This document shows, one piece after another, positions 1-10,845 of a DNA stretch of 64,000 nt. Below the pieces are notes generated by a model. It was not told where the DNA came from. It did not search any database and was given only the letters and a program-made list of their open reading frames with translations. The stretch's first letter is position 1, and each line of letters opens with the position of its first letter. The translations under genes and the position numbers were made by a program. The stretch is from NCBI GenBank assembly GCA_029891345.1, contig CM057009.1:291844966-291908965 (forward strand), written 5' to 3'. The stretch is from Dryococelus australis (Eukaryota > Arthropoda > Insecta > Phasmatodea > Phasmatidae).

Positions 1-39
1 TTGCAATTTCTATTCCGAGATTTGTAGCAGAAACATGTG

Positions 40-391
40 CTATAGGTGGTAAATTTTCAATTGTTCAATTCCCATTGCCTCTTCCAAATTAGGAGATTCT
101 TGTTCTGCAAATAATTCTCTTTCGAATGATGTTTCTTCTGGTGTTGGTGGATAATCTAAAATTTTTGCTATAGCAGGAACTAATGTTGTTATTAAATTTT
201 TATTTTCTGCACTTACTTTTTCTTCTATTTTACCAATATTTCGTAATTCGTCGGTTAACGGTTGCTCTTTCTTATTTATTTTTTCATATTCTTTTTCATG
301 ATGCTTTATATATTTTGTATAGTTTTCGATGAGTAATTTAACTCGTGAAACTCCCTTCGATTCTGCTTTACATATAATTTTTTTAACTTAT
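40..391 (-). pseudogene. Companion ORF of a virus-like element, partial
   Basis: About 116 codons are open on the minus strand between a TAA near 392 and a TAG at 40-42. There is no Met near the upstream end, so this is a fragment or has lost its start. The product is lysine- and glutamate-rich in its first half, with a helical, coiled-coil-like stretch, followed by a Pro/Thr/Glu-rich acidic segment. It lies head-to-head with the capsid-like pseudogene that begins near 451. I recall a similar charged, helical small ORF near double-jelly-roll capsid-like genes in invertebrate genomes, but this is family memory and not a search result. No enzymatic motif is visible. It could be a minor structural protein or an unrelated ORF. 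Confidence 0.4.
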
Positions 392-450
392 AAATGAGTT
401 ATAAAAGTATTGAGAGCTTCGAGAGGCAAACTTTTCCTCCAACAGATTAA

Positions 451-1726
451 ACTAGGGGGAGTTTAAATGTTTACAATAACAGAATCGAATTTGATATTCC
501 AATAGGAGATAACATTTATTTTCCAAATTATGCTTATGTTTATGATCAATTTCGTTTACTAAAGAGAGACAAAGTGGGTGCTGAGGTGGTATATGAAAAG
601 TTAGATAACCTTGATGTTTGTTCGAACATTTTTCCTTTTCAGTTTTCTAGAGTAGAAATTTCAAAACATGGACTTACTCTTGAGGCTGTTGATAATCCAG
701 GAATAACATCAACAATAATGGATACATTGTTAAGATCGCCAGGTGAACAAAGTTATTTAGAATCTTCTTGTGTTTATGATTATGATTGAGTAAAGGCTAT
801 CATAGTGATAAACCAAAAGTAATAATGTATCCTCTTAGATATCTGTTTGCTTTTATTAATTATAACAATGAAATTTACTGGAAAGGTGGCTATAAAATTA
901 CTTTTATAAGTAATTCATCTGGTAACAATTGTTTATTTGTTTATGAAAATCGGGTGCTCCTGCTGGTGCTGCCAAAGATCATGCTGATCCCAGTAATATT
1001 GTTATTCAAAAATTAGAAATTTTGTGCCCTATTGTTGAATACGAAGCTAACACAGCCATTGTAATCAAAGAAAAACTATACAAATTCCCTAAAATGCCTA
1101 TTAGTTTTGATTATTCGCAATTTTTAGATAATTACGTTCCTAATGGAACAGAAGTCATTAACTTTGATATAAAAGATCAGTTTAATAATTTACTATTCGA
1201 CATCCCCGATTTTGTAATTATAGGGTTTCAAACTAATAGAAAAAATCGTGCTGAACAGGTTGTGCATGCTTCTATGTTTAATCATTCTGAGGTGAAAAAT
1301 ATCTATCCTAAAAATGGAGGAAATTAATTTTTTCCAAAAGAAAAAAGGAATCTAGATATCGCCAATAATTTTTGTGATAAAATATTTCTTGCTTATATCG
1401 ATTTTCGAAATTTAAAAAAATAGATACAATATGCACAAATAATGAACTTTATTGTAAACCTACTATGCACTTTGATGGTAAAACTAATTTTTATTAACTT
1501 TGTATATTATTGATTGCTTACTAGAAAAACAGATGTAATTAAAATAACAAATATAAAAAGTAGTGTTGATTTTGATAAAGATGTTAAAGCAGGTGCCATT
1601 TGTAATGTTATTTTACCTAGCCAACGGAATTTAACTTATGATTATTTGAAAGAAAGGATTACTGAAAATATATACATTTTTTATTTTATGAAATGGAAGA
1701 AGCAACAAATTGGTTCGATATTTTAA
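451..1726 (+). pseudogene. Double-jelly-roll capsid-like protein, broken
   Basis: Coding-like sequence runs through three frames. Frame 1 spans about 451-789 and is bounded upstream by TAA at 448-450. A TGA at 787-789 then interrupts it. Frame 3 continues from 786 to about 950, and frame 2 resumes from about 950 to the TAA at 1325-1327. After a decayed stretch, frame 2 is open again at 1514-1726. The pieces keep the order expected of double-jelly-roll capsid-like proteins of invertebrate Polinton-like elements: an N-terminal strand-rich region, a PLRYLFAF-type block near 831-855, a VIIGFQTNRK block near 1216-1245, and a C-terminal AICNVIL-type strand near 1590-1615. The role in the source element would be the virion shell. 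Here it cannot make a full product. The neighbouring minus-strand ORF (40-391) fits the same source. The exact viral or transposon lineage is uncertain. Confidence 0.55.
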
Positions 1727-2071
1727 GACAATATTTTAACTTATAGTTGAGTGGTTACATTGAAAACTTTTACGAATTTTTAGAAATATAGATTAATTAT
1801 TTCATCGAATAAAAAATCTTAATTCTAATTAAAATTTTCTTATAGTATCACTTTTTATAAAAACATATATGAACATTTAAATATTATAAATGGATCAGAT
1901 TATAGATATTTTAGAACTTTGGGATATTGGATATGAAATTATAAAACAGCAACTTCCATTGATAAGGAATTGGACATTGCTCATTTCAAATTTGTTTTAA
2001 AAATCAATAAAAATGATTTAAGATCAAATAAGTTTTCAATTTTTAAAGAAGATATTTATGATTTGGTGTGC

Positions 2072-2132
2072 TGTGATTGTTGGTATTATGGAATCAGTAG
2101 CCATTACTGATTCCATAATCCCAACCATCACA
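2072..2132. repeat. 28-bp stem hairpin
   Basis: The arms 2072-2099 and 2105-2132 are reverse complements with two mismatches around a 5-nt loop. The hairpin lies just downstream of the capsid-like remains, in AT-rich sequence. It could be an end structure of that element, a small fold-back insertion or a template-switch product. No terminator function is implied. Confidence 0.8.
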
Positions 2133-2451
2133 TATGCTTCAGATTTTTCTTTATTTTTAGACTTTAAAAAGGCATATTGGTAATTTACGTTTGTTGAATA
2201 AATTGATAAATTCTATCAATTTGTATCTTTTATCATTTGGTTTTTAGCTTAATTTGCTTGATTTAGATTGCTCGCTTGTAAAATTGACGTTTCTAGAAAA
2301 CGTGAAAAATTGCTTGAAAATCAAGAGATTTGCATGTATTTGCGTAAGTATTGATGTGTTTTTAAGTGGCACAAATTGACACGGTATTTTTAACAAAATT
2401 GAAAATTCGCTTGATTTTAACTTAAATTTACATGCTTTTCGAGGAAAATTG

Positions 2452-2482
<31 letters not shown>

Positions 2483-3789
2483 CCCCGAAGAGCTCCTCAT
2501 AAACCTTGATTTTGGAGCAAAAAGCCTTAAAATTTAAATGAAAATAAGGAGTGAGCTAGAACTTCCCTTATATATGTACTGCCACAACCCCACCGTTCCA
2601 CAGAAACACGTTCACCTGCGTGGGAGTAAATTAATTGCTTTTCCATAGTCACAAAATATGGCGGAAATTTATCCTTCAAATCATAGCTCTAGGTTATCAG
2701 CTACATCGCGTGTATTATCCTAAACAACGCGTATCAGAAATCAAATATTCCCCCACCCACTATATCCAGTATGCAAATGGATATGGAAATCTTAGCGATG
2801 AAATTCTTGGCCAACGAAATTTTGCTTACACTTTATGGTAACACTGTATGCAGAAGACTACAGGTCACTCCATATCTGGTAGTCGATGATTATCGTACTA
2901 TCGTAGCTGAGGCGGTTAAAGAAAATGACAAGAAAATTAATAAAAACAAAATCTTTAAAATATATTTAATATTAAAGAGAAAATGATAATACTGTTGCCA
3001 CCAAAAGTGAAAACATTCGAAAGGTACTTTGACACGGAATACTTGCATTTAAATAGTGTTATGTGCGAAAGAATAACAGATAAAGTGTAGCACTAGTAAC
3101 AAAAAATCTAACGAACCTTCATTTTATGGATGACAAAGTATTTCAATGACATGTTTATTAAATTTTTGGTAATCTATGCATTAGTTTAAGTTAAGTAAAA
3201 ACAATAGGCTAAAAAAAACATAATTGACTCACATGGAATTGTCTGCAGTTACCATATTAATGCCATGTTTGTTGAACGCTAAACTGTATGTCTGAAAGGA
3301 ATACTAAGATTAACTGCCGATGAAACTGTTGCTAACACAGTCTCATAAGTAACCAGTTATGCAGCGTAGTAGATCAATCTGAATCATAACTGAAATGGCG
3401 CTAACGTTAGTGTTAAACGGTTCTCACTACTCCCAAAACTTAATTGCGTCTTTAAATTTCACTGCATATGTTTACAACATTCCATCATACACAGATAGTA
3501 TACCAAAAAAAAAAAAACACCAACGATATACCCGTGAAAGCAAATCTTTACGGCTACGTAAAAATATATAGGTGGTTTCACCTAAAAGATTTAGATGATC
3601 TACACCAGCGAGATTTATGCTAGCCGCGAATAGTTTTAAAATATGTAGCAGTTACCACGTAGGTGAGGTAACCGTTTGATGTCTCTTTCCTTACGATCCC
3701 GGTTATTAACGGCAGAGCCCAATAAAGTAGGTGGATAGGGCTTCACGTCTCGTCGACAGCGAGATCATTAAATACGAAGCAAGTTGAAG
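2133..3789. other. Unassigned AT-rich sequence with a T30 tract
   Basis: A run of about 30 T occupies 2453-2482 and could be the tail of a minus-strand retroposed element, though no body is recognisable. The short ORFs at 2635-2986 show no motif or coding bias. I see no gene or further repeat structure. Confidence 0.5.
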
Positions 3790-5312
3790 GAAGAATCACG
3801 AACGGGAGTAGTTGAAAAATGGCAAGCCGTCGCAAGGTGATGGGGGATCGGAGCATCGGAGCTGTTCATGTTCCGTCATTCCGGTCTCCCGGCGGTCATC
3901 CTGTCCACCATATTGGATGTAGGTGACCCTGACATTGACCTTTAACTTTGACCCCAGTGACCTTTTACCTTGACCCCAGTGACCTTTCACCTTGACTCCA
4001 GTGACCTTCAACCTTGACCCCAGTGATATTTCACCCTGAAGGATTGGTGTGGATTGGTATATATTGATGTGGACTGGTGGCGAATGGCATATCAATTGGT
4101 GTGTGGATTGGTGTGTGAACTGGTGTGGATTGATATGGGTTTGTGTGTGGATTAGAGTGGATTCGTGTGTGGATTCATGTGTGGATTGGTGTGTGGCCTC
4201 CTGTGTGGATTGGAGTGCATTTGTGTGGATTGGTGTGTGGACTCATGTGTGGATTGGAGTGGATTGGAGTGGATTGGAGAGGACTGGTGTGGATTGATGA
4301 TTGTGGGGCTTATTTGTGGAAAGAATGTGAGATTGATCGAAAGATTGTTGAAAAAACAAGTATTTAGTAAATTCTTAAAATATAAAAATATATTTATTAT
4401 TTTTTTTTTTTTTAAGAAATTTTAGAATTTATTTTTGGATTCAAGGATATTCAATGTCAACGGGATGGGGTCAAGGATACAGATGTGATGTCAAGGTGAA
4501 GGTCACCCAGATATAACATGTTTGGCGTCATCAGTGCCACCTAGGTGTTGAAATTGTAATGGCAAATAAATAAAACCATATGGTGGGTAGAGTGCATTCG
4601 ACATAATGAGAAAAGTTGGGGGTAGGGGAGAGGAATGTTAATACAATGTTATTTATTGGAGAGGAGTCAGTCGTCTTCTAGACGTTGTGATGTGGGGGAC
4701 CTCGTAAGTTTTTAAAAATAATTTTAGAAAATGATTTAGAATAACATATTCATAACATTTTTTATTAATTTTTTATAATTTTTATCCATTTTTAAATTTT
4801 TTTTGATAAATTTTAGGATTTTTTTGGATTTTTGATGATTTTTTGTATTCAAGGCCAAACTTCATTCAAGGTCAAAGGCCACCAGGTCAAGGTTCCCGAA
4901 ATTATAATGGCGGTAGGGTGACTTAATAACATGGCGACTGGTTGGCGCTTCGGCTCCTTTCCCGAGTCCCCTCTTTGCCAAAGCATTCAAAATATTAATC
5001 TTTAACTAATGCTTCAATAAATTTGTTTATAAATATTGAATAAATTCTTATAACTGTTTATAAAATTTAAAAATAAATATTTTTATAAATTTGGGGAATT
5101 TTTGAATTTTTTTTTTGGGTTTTCAAGGTCATAGGTTACCGACGCCCAGGTCAAAGGTAAAGGCCAAGGTAACCGATATTCAGTATGGCTGATAATATGG
5201 CCGCCGGTGGGAGCGGAATGGTGGAGCATGAACAGCTCTTGCGCTCCGAACCTCTATTCCCTTGCTCCCGACTCGCCATTTTTCTACTTCTAACAGTGAA
5301 GTAATCATCCAT
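3790..5312. mobile_element. Non-autonomous TIR element with satellite-like interior
   Basis: Sequence at about 3800-3935 recurs, inverted and diverged, at about 5165-5300. Shared blocks include GAACAGCTC followed by a GCTCCGA-like word, and CGCCATTTTTC. The ends therefore form long degenerate inverted repeats of roughly 130 bp. The interior holds tandem imperfect units of about 22 bp built on TGACCTTGACCCCAG (3925-4035), then GTGTGGATTG-type units (4043-4290), then AT-rich spacers and further AGGTCA words. No transposase is present. The ORFs at 4049-4425 are low-complexity translations of the tandem repeats. A related left end starts at 63371. Exact borders and TSD were not resolved. Confidence 0.65.
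4043..4292. repeat. GTGTGGATTG-type minisatellite
   Basis: Imperfect head-to-tail units of roughly 10-20 bp around the word GTGTGGATTG fill about 250 bp inside the TIR element. The Trp/Cys/Val-rich translations in all three forward frames are products of this array and not genes. Confidence 0.8.
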
Positions 5313-5509
5313 GGTCTGTAGTAGTGAACACTAAAAATATATGTACAAAGCTGGCATCCTGTATAGGAAAGAAAAACACTCCTTTTGAAGCTGTTTTGGT
5401 TACAGCAACAAAATCTTGCCTTAATTCAAAGGGAAGTTACAGAATCATATGGTTATATTTAATAAATATTTCTTCATATTTTTTTTGTTTTATGACTATG
5501 TTACCTTCC

Positions 5510-5920
5510 TTTATAGCAAAGAAAAATTATTCGTGCGTCTTATATTATACCAAAGGAAAATATTACGTGATGTTAAGCGTTTCCTTTCGTATATTTTAGT
5601 TGTTGGCAAGTAATTGTTATACCAAAGCAATTATTCCTAAATGAGTATATTCTGCCGCTATTCTAACATGCAGTAATTCTCTAAGTCAATAATATAAAAT
5701 GTTTCCTTTCTTGTCCATGGTATTACCCGCCGCAATTTTTGCTAATAAAATAATTTAAATTACTTTAACGCAACGTGGCCGTGTGGCAAAGCACTTAGAT
5801 TAGTAACACGAGGGATACTGGTTCGTGCCTCGATGATCTCTCCCCCCCCCCCCTTTTTTTTTTCAGTAGTCTCTTTAATAATAATTGTTGTTCAGAACAA
5901 AAATTATTATTTATTTCTGT
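5510..5920 (+). repeat. Possible tRNA-cored repeat
   Basis: A tRNA-like segment at 5774-5833 has an A-box-like TGGCCGTGTGGCAAAGC and a B-box-like TGGTTCGTGCCTC, followed by C-rich and T-rich runs. To the left, words resembling CCAAAGGAAAATATTAC recur with variation (5513-5640), as in the tRNA-cored elements elsewhere in the window. It may instead be a plain tRNA-derived SINE relic. The acceptor and anticodon stems are not convincing, so it is not called a tRNA gene. Confidence 0.35.
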
Positions 5921-6079
5921 GAAGCTACATGTTAAGTTTTGCAGCATAAGAAGTGATTCTAGAGCGAACTATTCCCACACTCGCCTGGAGGGATTTGTTA
6001 AAGCCGCGGAAAGCTGAAATCAGAATCGCGGAGATGAGAATCGTACTTACGTCATCCAAGTGTTAGTCCACTTTGTTGT

Positions 6080-6425
6080 CCCCACAGAATAGGTAAGTAT
6101 ACAGAAACGAAATGACGTGGTGGGAGTTCTGATGTGGGCATAACCCTTCACTGATAGGCTGCGCGAGGCTATGAAATGGCCTTGATTCTGATTGGCGTGC
6201 TGCGAAATACTTCACTATTGGCTGGACTGCCGTGTGTAAGTAAGCCACCATGCGAATTGACGAACGGCATTCCCACATTTTGCTAGCCAGTGACGCCATT
6301 TTGCTGGAGTGTGCGACTGGGGTTAACGATATAAAAGGCTGTTTCACATCTATATAGTTGAATAATCTGTGCCACTGCTGTGCCATCTCACACGGCGGGA
6401 CGCTAAATGCGTCACGTTTATTGGA
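6080..6425 (+). repeat. Dispersed repeat R1, copy A
   Basis: This aligns collinearly with 19630-19975. Shared blocks include CACTGATNGGCTGCGCGAG, GATTGG, GCGTGCTGCGAA, GCTAGCCAGTGACNCCATTTT and a CGATATAA TATA-like word followed by GGCT. It may be a MITE or an LTR-like piece: CCAAT-type words precede a TATA-like word. The overlapping minus-strand ORF at 6063-6455 is incidental. Confidence 0.7.
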
Positions 6426-6959
6426 TGGAGAGGCGGGATCGCTAATATTTCGCACCAGACCCCTGGCATTAAACTCAGTTTAATAGCGCTCAATTATATA
6501 GTGATTCGGAGCAAAATAAATTAGGTCGCCTTGTCGACTTTAGTCCCACGCATAACCTGAGGGATTAAAACCCTTAAAGTTAAACTTTATGTTTCATAAA
6601 GACAAATTATATAATCAAATGATCATTAACAATTTCGCTAACTTCAGAAATAATGTGTAATACAATAGTAGATTTCTGTGTGCTATTTTATTATTATTTC
6701 ACACACTATAAACCAATCACCAAAGTTCCGAATGAAATCATGCTTGTCAGTTTTCTAGTAGAATAAATGGGTTATTTCAGGGCCACATGAATTCTCTTTC
6801 CTCTTGGTTGGTCATATTACGATTCCCCTTCCTTATTATCCTCACATAGTCGCAGTCTAATGTCGACCAGTTTCATAGACCTTCAACATTCACTCAGCTC
6901 TCTAAACCCTCTGGAGGAGAGAACTGGATGGACATGCAAATTATTTACAAATAAACAGA
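6426..6959. other. No recognisable feature
   Basis: AT-rich sequence with no open frame of note and no repeat that I could match within the window. Confidence 0.4.
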
Positions 6960-8375
6960 ATATAAAAGTATATACAGAATGGTGCGGAATTCAACCGACA
7001 AACTTCGTGAGGTAATTCCTTATGCGTAGAGCTCCGAGTATTTCGCGGATTGAGTTGGCAGCAAGCTAGACTGGACAGCCCTATATACACTAGAGACATT
7101 ATTGTTGTTTATTGGGTGCTGTGATCAAGTGAGGTCTTTGTACAGGACTGTTAAACACTCACTCACCCTACTACTTCCTGCTTACTACTGGCTCATATTT
7201 TAACGGGGTGTGTCTAAAGAACTGTCTTCCAATCACAACAGTAGGAGAAAAGAACAAGTGTTTGAGTCTACCTCGCCTCCGAATGAATTCGCGAAATACT
7301 CGTGGCTCTACTTATGCGAAATAACAAGCAAATTCTGTAGGGTACTTTCTACATAAATATAATATTAAGGGACATGAAATGCCTCAAAAAACGAACATTT
7401 TTACTGAATGTTTGCAAAACTCTGGAAACAAAATTAGATTAATCTACAGTTCTCCGAAAACGGTTTTATGATATCAGGATCTTCAACCTAAGAGTATATT
7501 CTCATTAATATCTCCCCTCGTTATGAAACTAACAGCGGTAGCAACCCTTTTTGCTGGCAAGTGTTTTACCGTTAAGAATTATGAACGTTTAATGCTGGTT
7601 TATTTAGCAGTAATACTTAATCAACAAAAATCGTCCCCATGTTGCAACTGCCTATGACCCACCGTTTTCATGTAAAACCGGCACAAATCTTTCGGCGGGA
7701 GCAACAAAGTTCCAGGCGCGTAGGCAAAACCAACCATTTCTGCAGGGAATCACATATCTACTCAATGTCGCCAGAAACAAACACTCAACTTCAGTACCGC
7801 AAGCTTTTTAATGCATGATACGTTGTGCTTATTGTAAGCGTTAAAAATGTCCTCCATCATCGTCTTTGCAATGGACATAGCAGCGTAGTATATACGCACG
7901 AAGTTAGTATTTTGTAAGTGCTAGGCACTGTATCGCTGCAGCGGAAGCTTTGTGTGCGTTTTACACGAAAACGGTGGGTACTGGTTGGAGGACTATTTTT
8001 GTTGACTAGGTTATACTTCTCGACAAAACCGCAACAAACGTTCATAATTCCTGATGGTAATAAAGTTGCCTGCGATCGGAGGGTGGCCAACACTGTTATT
8101 TCTATTACGATGGGAAGTATTAATGACAGTATGCTCTAAGATTTAAGACCCCGGTAACATAAAACAATGTTCGGGGAATTGTAGTTTAATTTCACTTCGT
8201 TTACGATATTATGCAAAAATAAAAATTTAAAATAAAAAATTTTAAGGGCTTATGTCTCCCTTAATATTTAGTTTAGATACAAAGTGTCTTCATATTTCCC
8301 TATTTGATTTTGCATAATTAATAAACTCAAGAAGTTTGTCTGTCGAATTTCCACCACGACCTTTATAGTTAGACA
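6960..8375. mobile_element. Long fold-back element, left arm split by a MITE
   Basis: The right arm, about 7912-8375, is a diverged reverse complement of the left arm, about 6990-7019 plus 7311-7850. Matching landmarks are AATATTAAGGGA(GA)CAT at 7366 against its complement at 8258-8272, AAAACGGTGGGT at 7970 against ACCCACCGTTTT at 7657, and ACAAACTTC at 7000 against GAAGTTTGT at 8331. Subtracting the nested MITE, the element is about 1.1 kb with arms over 400 bp and a spacer of about 60 bp. A single arm recurs at 40300-40785. There is no transposase. The opposing short ORFs near 7857-8139 are arm translations. Confidence 0.75.
7027..7310. mobile_element. hAT-type MITE with 8-bp TSD
   Basis: This 284-bp element starts TAGAGCTCCGAGTATTTCGC and ends with its near reverse complement. 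It is flanked on both sides by CTTATGCG (7019-7026 and 7311-7318), an exact 8-bp TSD typical of hAT. It sits in the left arm of the fold-back element. The other arm and the 40.7-kb copy show the uninterrupted site. No ORF. Confidence 0.9.
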
Positions 8376-9356
8376 CAATTTTTCGCCAAAATTAATTTCT
8401 CCAATAGTTTGAGAGTTAAAAATAACGAACATTGAAAAAAGTGTTTTTAACTGCAAAAGTTCTTGGCAGAATTTATACGCCCTACAGGTCATTTAACATT
8501 AAATATAAGGATAAAAATGTATAAACAATAACTCTACCATGCCATTATAATATTCTATAGAAGAACATGAGAAGTAATAGCAGCAGTTACATATACAAAT
8601 TGAATTATTTTACTGCAGAAGATATAATCGTAAAATACGAGGAGTATTTTGATGGCTAATTCTGGCATTGTCGTTTTCATATTAGTAACTCAGACATCCA
8701 ACATGTTTGATGTGGGACACTGCTCTGTAACTATAGCTTTCTTTAAATAAATGTGATTATAGAGTAAATATCTTTACATGGCGAAGTTGTATTCTGTAGT
8801 TCAAATCATCATCATGACTGCCTTTTAGATGCCTCCTGACTCTCTTCATAAAAAATAGGTCAAAGTTATGTTGTGTACGAGAGAGTAACGAAACTTGCTA
8901 CCATAGGGAGGCTTTTTGAAGTAAAACAAACACACTGGCGAGAAAGAAATATTCGTAATAAAATGCAGCTTATGAATCTGAGGTGTCTGCCTCGAATTAT
9001 TTTAATAAATTTACTATATTATAATTCGCTTGAAAAATCTCTAACACAGCTACATGCAAGCAATGTATTTGGCAATTGGGCTTAGGGCTGTCATCTGGCA
9101 AAGTTCAAAACGTGTAATACAGAGAGAAGTAAATTAATTCAATAGAGGTTTTCAAAAATGCAACAGAAAACCTACACCATTTACAATTGGAAATTAAACT
9201 CTTAGTGTAATATGTACTATAAATCTATGATAATAATATCAGTAAAGGAAAGTAATCAAACAATCAAACTGCAAATTACAAAACAAAGCCGTCAGAGTTT
9301 CCAAAACGTATGAAGGCTACTGTCACAAAAACATCCGTACAGAGTTTACGCATCGC
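8376..9356. other. No recognisable feature
   Basis: AT-rich; the 70-aa ORF at 8873-9085 has no motif and no sign of being real. Confidence 0.4.
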
Positions 9357-9708
9357 TAGGAGTGTCCAACCTGCAGCCTACAGTTTCATGTCATGTGGTC
9401 GGCAGGCATATTTGTGAAGTATAAGCACTATTCTACGTGTCGAAATAAATATTAAATGTCTTCGATTTGTATGAAACTTTGTATAATAAATATAATTAAT
9501 GTGATGAATTACTGCGCTGTTTAGTAAAAAAACTTGTCAACGTACTATTTGCTATCTGAGTATTCGGGTCGGTTCTCAAGACCTGGATGTTAAGAGCTGC
9601 CCAGACCTCTTACTCACTCACTAAGTATTTGGGGATATTATGATCTTTGCGCTTGAGGTCCGCGGACAAGTCCACAATAAGGGTTGAAAAACCGGTTGGA
9701 CACCACTG
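9357..9708. mobile_element. hAT-like short element
   Basis: Left end TAGGAGTGTCCAACC and right end GGTTGGACACCACTG match as TIRs and resemble the widespread hAT end CAGTGGTGTCCAACC. The flanking octamers (9349-9356 and 9709-9716) agree at only about half their positions, so the TSD has decayed or the borders are off. The body is 352 bp and non-coding. Confidence 0.65.
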
Positions 9709-10620
9709 CACATGATATTACTTTGACGGGTACAATTAGTTGTCATAATTCTACCAGTATCATAAAGCCACCCCACAGAGTTTATCGGTGAGCAAAAAAA
9801 AATTATGAAGGATGAAGCCCCTGGGATCATAAGCTTGATTTCTAACCATCTCGCCCTTTTCCCTACCTCACCCCCCGTCTCCAATCCGAATGCAATGCAT
9901 AAACTCGGTAAAATATTTTTAACCATACATACCTTTGATTTTACCTCACAGCTGAATTCAATAAACTATCAATTTTAATATTAATTTGTTCAAACAAATC
10001 ACTGAACACCTAAAAAAACTTGAAACACTAGGTGTTAATTAAAAAAAATAGATTTTTATTTATAACGCGAAATATAAAAAGGGGAAATATATAGCCAAGA
10101 ACTTGATAAATAAACTTAAATTAACGTAAAAGAAATCGAACTAGGTTGTTTTAAATTGCAGTGTTTTACAGTACACGCACAACGTAAGTGCGATATTACT
10201 TTTTATTTCTCATTTATTTCACAGTGAATTTTCTTGAGTTACTGTGAAGAGGCAATAGCACAAATAACCGGATATTAAATGTACGTTGTAGTATGTACCT
10301 TGTTGCGCAAATAAAGACTTATGGAGCTGATGAGTACTGAAGGCAATTATCGCTCGTTTCCGTAATTCGTTAAAAAAACCGAACCGAAAGAACGCTTGTT
10401 TCTGTATGCTCTTAGAGAAGTACATTATGTATTCATGGACTTAACCGAACGTCTGGGAGAGCGAGAAGAATTCGGAATTGCATCGTACAACTCGGCATAT
10501 TAACGAACCATAGACGACGCCTGCACGATGGAACTCTGGGAGCTTGTTAAAACTGACTTCTAGGAAACAGCTAATGTATACTATCGTGATATTTTAGTGT
10601 GCAACAGTGCATGCTACTAA
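9709..10620. other. No recognisable feature
   Basis: AT-rich sequence. The minus-strand ORFs near 9621-9926 and 10219-10425 lack motifs. Confidence 0.4.
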
Positions 10621-10621
10621 A

Positions 10622-10845
10622 GGTTTTTCACGGTAAAGCGAGCACTTTTGAGGCCCTAGTTACTTTTTCCTTTCAGCGATTTTTTTATCATTTAACCGCA
10701 TTTTTAAATAAATATTTCCATGTAAGTAATAAACACAGTGTGTATATTCCACCGAACTCCGAGGTTGACGTCTAAGGCTTACGTGAAATAAATTTTTTCA
10801 CTACTATTCCAAATGAAGGGGCTTTCAAAAGTGTGCATTCAACCA
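10622..10845. mobile_element. GTTCACGG-family MITE, copy 1
   Basis: Left end TTCACGGTAAAGCGAGCACTT (10629 on) and a right-end remnant CTTTCAAAAGTGTGCA are inverted. The interior shares AACACAGTGTGTATATTC and a following CGAGGTTGACGTCTAAGGC-like block with copies at 14.1 and 21.7 kb (there inverted). Short size class, about 0.22 kb. Confidence 0.75.

Noticed and set aside
574..1327. Three adjacent ORFs as separate small genes
   Set aside because: They are pieces of one capsid-like reading frame separated by a stop and a frameshift.
4049..4425. Overlapping Trp/Cys-rich ORFs in three frames
   Set aside because: Pure translation of the GTGTGGATTG tandem array.
7857..8139. Opposed ORFs of 73 and 78 aa
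   Set aside because: They arise from the fold-back arm, not from a gene.
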